NCBI GenBank assembly: GCA_016713425.1
Contig: JADJPE010000005.1
Location: 5,492,501-5,556,500, forward strand
Reading direction: 5' to 3'
DNA length: 64,000 nt
Source: Deltaproteobacteria bacterium
Lineage (GTDB): Bacteria; Myxococcota; Kuafuiibacteriia; Kuafuiibacteriales; Kuafuiibacteriaceae
The translations under genes were made by a program, and so were the position numbers. The first letter of the stretch is position 1. The number at the start of each line of letters is the position of its first letter. Shown here piece after piece: positions 60,425 to 64,000 of the stretch. The notes beneath the pieces are model-generated. The model was given only the letters and a program-made list of their open reading frames with translations. It searched no databases and was not told where the DNA came from.

Positions 60425-61171
60425 TTGCCCAGCTTGCGACCGGAACCCCGATTCGATTCCGGCGGGGTGCTCGACCGCTGGGAGACGCCGCTCGATCCAC
60501 GCCGCATCCGGGCGTGGCGACGTCGACTACTATACAAACGTATAGTCTGGAGGCTGACATTTGGCTTGGCGTCGAGCGTAAAGCGCGCACTCGACGTCCT
60601 GGGGAGCGCCTGCGCGATCCTGACCTTCAGCCCGATCTTCCTGGCTTCAGCCCTCCTGGTCAAACTCGAGGACGGCGGGCCGATCACCTTTCGGCAGACG
60701 CGCATCGGTCGAGGCGGCCGCCCTTTCAAGATGCTGAAGTTCCGATCGATGGTGCCCAACGCCGAAGCGATCAAAGCCAAGATCATGGCCGACAACAAAC
60801 ACGGAACCGAGGGCGTAACGTTCAAGATGGCCGACGATCCGCGGGTGACGCGGGTGGGCCGCGTCCTTCGGAAATACTCGATCGACGAGTTCCCGCAGTT
60901 TTTCAACGTGTTCTTCGGGGAAATGTCCCTCGTTGGACCTCGCCCATCCTTGCCGCAGGAGGTGACGCGATACAAAGCCTGGCAGCTGCGACGGCTGAAG
61001 GTGAAGCCCGGCATCACCTGCCTGTGGCAGATTGGCGGCCGCAGTGACATCGACTTCGAAGGGCAGGTTCGGCTCGACCTCGAATACATTGCTTCCGAGA
61101 GTCTCTGGACGGACCTCAAGATCCTGCTCAAGACTGTGCCCGCCGTGATTTCGGGGCGCGGGGCCTACTAG
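60425..61171 (+). CDS. Undecaprenyl-phosphate sugar-1-phosphate transferase (WcaJ/RfbP C-domain type)
   Basis: A protein of up to 248 residues. One hydrophobic segment (LDVLGSACAILTFSPIFLASA) is followed by the bacterial sugar transferase domain: ITFRQTRIGRGG, MLKFRSM, RVTRVGRVLRKYSIDEFPQF, GEMSLVGPRPSLP and VKPGITCLWQ. The conserved Asp-Glu and Arg residues of the active site are in place. It should start an O-antigen, capsule or exopolysaccharide repeat at the inner membrane. The start is uncertain: TTG 60425, GTG 60467 or TTG 60566 (before SSVKRALD) all fit. TTGACT at 60397 and TATACC at 60412 suggest a promoter here. The next gene is a hexapeptide-repeat protein. Confidence 0.88.
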   Translation: MPSLRPEPRFDSGGVLDRWETPLDPRRIRAWRRRLLYKRIVWRLTFGLASSVKRALDVLGSACAILTFSPIFLASALLVKLEDGGPITFRQTRIGRGGRPFKMLKFRSMVPNAEAIKAKIMADNKHGTEGVTFKMADDPRVTRVGRVLRKYSIDEFPQFFNVFFGEMSLVGPRPSLPQEVTRYKAWQLRRLKVKPGITCLWQIGGRSDIDFEGQVRLDLEYIASESLWTDLKILLKTVPAVISGRGAY

Positions 61172-61224
61172 CGCCCGATCTCGAACCCTCGTGCGCATGG
61201 ACGAATCCGGCTGAGTCAGACTGT

Positions 61225-62463
61225 ATGACCGACCAAGAACACGAACCGCGCCCCACCAAGCCACTCATGTTGCTGCTCCCCGACTGGCAGCACCTCGACA
61301 CGGTACGTCGCGCGTCGGTGCCGTTCGTGTTGTGGCAGGTCGGCGATCAGCCTCTCCTCTTCCACTGGCTCGACTACGCGGTCGATCGCGGGCACGACTT
61401 CGTAACCCTCGTCTGCGGTGACCGCCCGGCCGAGGTTCGGGCCGCGATGGAAACGGCAGCGCTGTGGCCCATCCGATGGACCGTCGTCCCGGTCATGAAA
61501 GCCGAGACGATGGAGTCCGCGTATACCGTGAATCGCTTGCCCGATACCTTGGGTCGACCCGCTGCGCCCACGCCAAAAGATGGCTGGGCGCTCCTCGATC
61601 TGTGGTTCCGACTTCGACGCGAGTGGTTCGATCTGATGGCCTCGTCCGAGATGGAAGGGATCCGGCTCATCGCCGTCGGTCGCTACTGCTCGATCCATCC
61701 CACCGCAGAGCTCCGCATGCCGCTGTGGATCGAAGACCACGTCCACATTGGCCCGAACTGCGTCATCGGCCCGAACGTCAATCTAGGCAAAGGCACGATC
61801 GTCGAGGGTCCGTCGGTCATCGAGAACGCCGTCATCACGGAGTTCACGTATCTCACGGGTCACACTGAACTGACTGATGCCTATCTCGACGGCGGCCTGC
61901 TTCTGAATCTTCGACATCGCGCGCGCATCGACTGCGTCGAAATGCTGGTCTCGAGTTCGCTCAGGCAGCCCAACGAACGCCCCCGCATCCTTGAACGGAT
62001 CGCGGCCTTCGCTGGATTCGTCGCCTTCACCCTCGCCGCCGCACTGATACCCCACCGAGCCGGCCCAACAAAGACGTTCTCTTCGTTCAAGGGGCGCACG
62101 ATCTCGGAGACGACCGGTCCGCTCTGGCGACGACGACGGCGCTGGCTCCTCGAGGTTGTGAGGGGAAGAATGCGCCTGTTCGGCATTTTGCCTCGTTCAC
62201 GAAGCCACCTAAACGGTGTCTCTGCAGACTGGCGCGAGATTCTCGAACGCGCGCCGGCCGGCGTTTTTTCTTACGCCGACCTACACGGGGCCCACAGCGC
62301 GGACGACGAGATGGAAGCGATCCACGCAGTCTATCAGGCGACCTCCGAGCGCAGTGAGATGCGCCAAGTGTTTCGGAGTAGCTTGTGGCGACTCTTGACC
62401 ATCGACCCCGACGCCCACCGCGACATGACCTCGGCGATCGAGGACGTATCCGGCGAAGCTTAG
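61225..62463 (+). CDS. Nucleotidyltransferase-like protein with left-handed beta-helix (hexapeptide) repeats
   Basis: A 412-residue protein. The N-terminal 150 residues (MLLLPDWQHLDTVRRASVPF...FHWLDYAVDRGHDF) have the look of a sugar-nucleotide pyrophosphorylase fold but lack the usual GGxGTRL start, so catalytic activity is doubtful. Residues 150-220 show hexapeptide repeats (SIHPTAELRMP, HVHIGPNCVIGPNVNLGKG), forming a left-handed helix. The last 170 residues are a separate region with a hydrophobic stretch (IAAFAGFVAFTLAAALIP) and an acidic end. It lies 53 bp after the sugar transferase, consistent with a polysaccharide pathway. A precise reaction cannot be assigned. Confidence 0.7.
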   Translation: MTDQEHEPRPTKPLMLLLPDWQHLDTVRRASVPFVLWQVGDQPLLFHWLDYAVDRGHDFVTLVCGDRPAEVRAAMETAALWPIRWTVVPVMKAETMESAYTVNRLPDTLGRPAAPTPKDGWALLDLWFRLRREWFDLMASSEMEGIRLIAVGRYCSIHPTAELRMPLWIEDHVHIGPNCVIGPNVNLGKGTIVEGPSVIENAVITEFTYLTGHTELTDAYLDGGLLLNLRHRARIDCVEMLVSSSLRQPNERPRILERIAAFAGFVAFTLAAALIPHRAGPTKTFSSFKGRTISETTGPLWRRRRRWLLEVVRGRMRLFGILPRSRSHLNGVSADWREILERAPAGVFSYADLHGAHSADDEMEAIHAVYQATSERSEMRQVFRSSLWRLLTIDPDAHRDMTSAIEDVSGEA

Positions 62464-62634
62464 GGCCCGATCAGCAATAGGTTGCGCATTCTCGCTGGTT
62501 CTCGTCGCGCCAACGTCTTCATCACCCAACCCTCGGCCCACAGAATCGGCCCAAAGAAAGCCTGCTTGCGTCGCGCCAACACCTCGGTCATTGAGCGCTT
62601 TTCGAGATTCAAGCCCCGTGAAAAAGTGCAGGCC

Positions 62635-64000
62635 ATGGATGCGCGCCCTCTCGGTTCACGCCCGGTGCCTGGTGCAAGAGCGCCCTTCTCTCCGAAGCTG
62701 ATTGCGCCCTCGTCCACGCGCTGGCTCATGTTCGCTGGGTGTCTTCCATGGCTCGTCATGTGTCAGCCCAATCCACCAGCATCTGCCCCAAGAATCGATG
62801 GCTCGAATTCAAACATCGACGCAGGAACGAGCTCACCTGAACCGTCCGACGGAGGCGGGGACCGTGACGCGGAAACAGGGACGTTCGACGCTCGCCCGCC
62901 GCACAGCGCAAAGGACGCTTCAGCGCTCGACGCCGACGGGCCACGCGCGGACGGCGGACCGGACGGCGGTCCCATCAACGACGGCGGTCCACCCGACGCG
63001 CTTGCGACGTGCCCGTCCGGACCCGCGCCGGCATGGATCGAGGTCTACCCCGGCGGAGCCTCCCTCGCCGCGCGATGCGACCGCAACATGGTCGTCGTCG
63101 AAACGGTCGGGGCGCATATGCTCAAGCTCGCGTACCGCGCCTGGGGAAGCGAAGCCCCGCGATCCTGGGTTGTGCCGGACGGGCATCCAGCGCCGCCCCC
63201 GACGCGCATCGGGCGCGATGGAGACGCCGCCATCTTCTGCACCCCCGAGCTCGTGGTTCGAATCGAACCCGAGCGGTGCGCCATCGAGGTGACGGATCAA
63301 GCTGGACACACGCTCCTCAAGGACGATGGCAACGGCTTCGAGCGCGCGTCCGTCACCGTCGATGAGCGCGAAAAGCCGATCGCGCGGCTGACGCGCGCAG
63401 CGCCCGCCGACGAGCACTACTACGGCCTTGGGGAGCGAACGGGCAGCCTCGACCGTCGCGGGCGACGCTACATATTCCAGAACACCGACGCCTATGACCA
63501 TGCGTACGGTGGATTTCCACCTGACGCCGACCCCCTCTATCTTGGCGTGCCGTTCTTCGTCGGGCTCCGCGAGGGCGTCGCCTATGGCCTATTCACCGAC
63601 ACGCCAAGCTTCATGAGGTTGGACCTGGCCGAGACGGACGCGACCCGCTACACGATCGAGGCCGAAGCCCGAAGCTTAGAGCAATACCTCATCCTCGGCC
63701 CGCGCGTTCACGATGTTCTGAAACGCTACACCCAGCTCACCGGACGCATGCCGATCCCTCCCCGCTGGTCGCTCGGCTACCATCAATCTCGCTGGGGCTA
63801 TTCACCGGCCGAACGCGTCGTTGAGCTCGCGCAAACGTTTCGGCGAAAGTCACTGCCCGCCGAAGCGTTGTGGCTCGACATTCAACACATGGACGGCTTT
63901 CGCAACTTCACTTTCGATCCGTCCACATTCCCCGATCCTCAGGGCCTCGCCGAGACGCTCCATCAGCTCGGTTTTCGGTTGGTGACCATCGTCGACCCCG
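62635..64000 (+). CDS. Glycoside hydrolase family 31 lipoprotein (3' truncated by window end)
   Basis: The reading frame is open to the end of the window, so only about 455 N-terminal residues are seen. From ATG 62635 (or GTG 62665) comes a signal with FAGCLPWLVMC, where the terminal Cys can serve as lipobox. A Gly/Asp/Pro-rich linker follows, then the GH31 N-terminal beta-sandwich (YYGLGERTGSLDRRGRRYIF, DPLYLGVPFFVGLREG) and the first barrel strands (PIPPRWSLGYHQSRWGYSP, EALWLDIQHMDGFRNFTFDP). The catalytic nucleophile Asp lies beyond the window. GH31 enzymes are alpha-glucosidases or xylosidases; the lipoprotein signal predicts surface or periplasmic action. Start is uncertain by 30 bp. Confidence 0.85.
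   Translation, partial: MDARPLGSRPVPGARAPFSPKLIAPSSTRWLMFAGCLPWLVMCQPNPPASAPRIDGSNSNIDAGTSSPEPSDGGGDRDAETGTFDARPPHSAKDASALDADGPRADGGPDGGPINDGGPPDALATCPSGPAPAWIEVYPGGASLAARCDRNMVVVETVGAHMLKLAYRAWGSEAPRSWVVPDGHPAPPPTRIGRDGDAAIFCTPELVVRIEPERCAIEVTDQAGHTLLKDDGNGFERASVTVDEREKPIARLTRAAPADEHYYGLGERTGSLDRRGRRYIFQNTDAYDHAYGGFPPDADPLYLGVPFFVGLREGVAYGLFTDTPSFMRLDLAETDATRYTIEAEARSLEQYLILGPRVHDVLKRYTQLTGRMPIPPRWSLGYHQSRWGYSPAERVVELAQTFRRKSLPAEALWLDIQHMDGFRNFTFDPSTFPDPQGLAETLHQLGFRLVTIVDP

Overview
The window is a high-GC chromosomal segment, dense with genes on both strands and without phage, conjugative or CRISPR modules. Everything points to a Gram-negative deltaproteobacterial lineage, most likely Myxococcota or a close relative. 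The signs are many lipoproteins with Asp/Gly/Pro-rich or Cys-rich exteriors, a GspE/PilB ATPase, a eukaryote-type Ser/Thr kinase and a pseudokinase with a PEGA domain, a TamA/TamB pair, FecR and PQQ-propeller proteins, a histone-fold protein, and frequent GTG/TTG starts. The assignment rests on gene content and style; no marker phylogeny was possible.

Layout. 1-6.7 kb: the tail of an aminotransferase, ttcA (tRNA thiolation), exonuclease III, rho, a Ser/Thr kinase facing rho, and tRNA-Val(TAC). Between rho and the kinase lie three 16-bp palindromes spaced exactly 50 bp apart. 6.7-13 kb: rlmN head-to-head with a CoA-pyrophosphatase-type NUDIX gene, a repeat-bearing hypothetical membrane protein, a helical hypothetical protein, and a DEAD-box helicase. 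13-17 kb: a VWA-like lipoprotein, a lectin-fold lipoprotein and an MscS channel. 17.1-23.6 kb (minus strand): a run headed by a histone-fold protein with a strong Shine-Dalgarno site, followed by a zinc-ribbon protein, a hypothetical protein, an IPT/TIG lipoprotein, a Cys-rich lipoprotein and a small membrane protein. 23.8-29 kb: a FecR protein divergent from a PQQ-propeller protein, then kbl. 29-33 kb (minus): GspE/PilB ATPase, SppA protease and an EAL protein. 33-38 kb (plus): glgB with a repetitive N-terminal extension, an M50 protease, a small protein and CorA. 38-49.7 kb (minus): an envelope cluster NlpC/P60 - TamB - TamA-like - ComEC. 49.9-59.5 kb: PspA, a lipoprotein, a P2B-type Ca2+ ATPase, then a compact trio of an EF-hand-like membrane protein, a lytic-transglycosylase fold lacking its catalytic Glu, and a pseudokinase-PEGA protein. 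59.5-64 kb: a possible transposase remnant, a STAS protein, a sugar transferase, a hexapeptide-repeat nucleotidyltransferase-like protein and the start of a lipoprotein GH31 glycosidase.

Two themes recur. First, short tandem repeats sit at or inside gene edges, for example a (CTT)9 tract encoding the hydrophobic core of a signal peptide and a repeat that appears to have grown out of the 3' end of rlmN. Second, much of the window builds or monitors the envelope (outer-membrane assembly, peptidoglycan enzymes, lipoproteins, ion channels, PspA). The least familiar unit is the 55.1-59.5 kb trio with two apparent pseudoenzymes; the other leading candidates are the histone-headed operon and the phased palindrome array.
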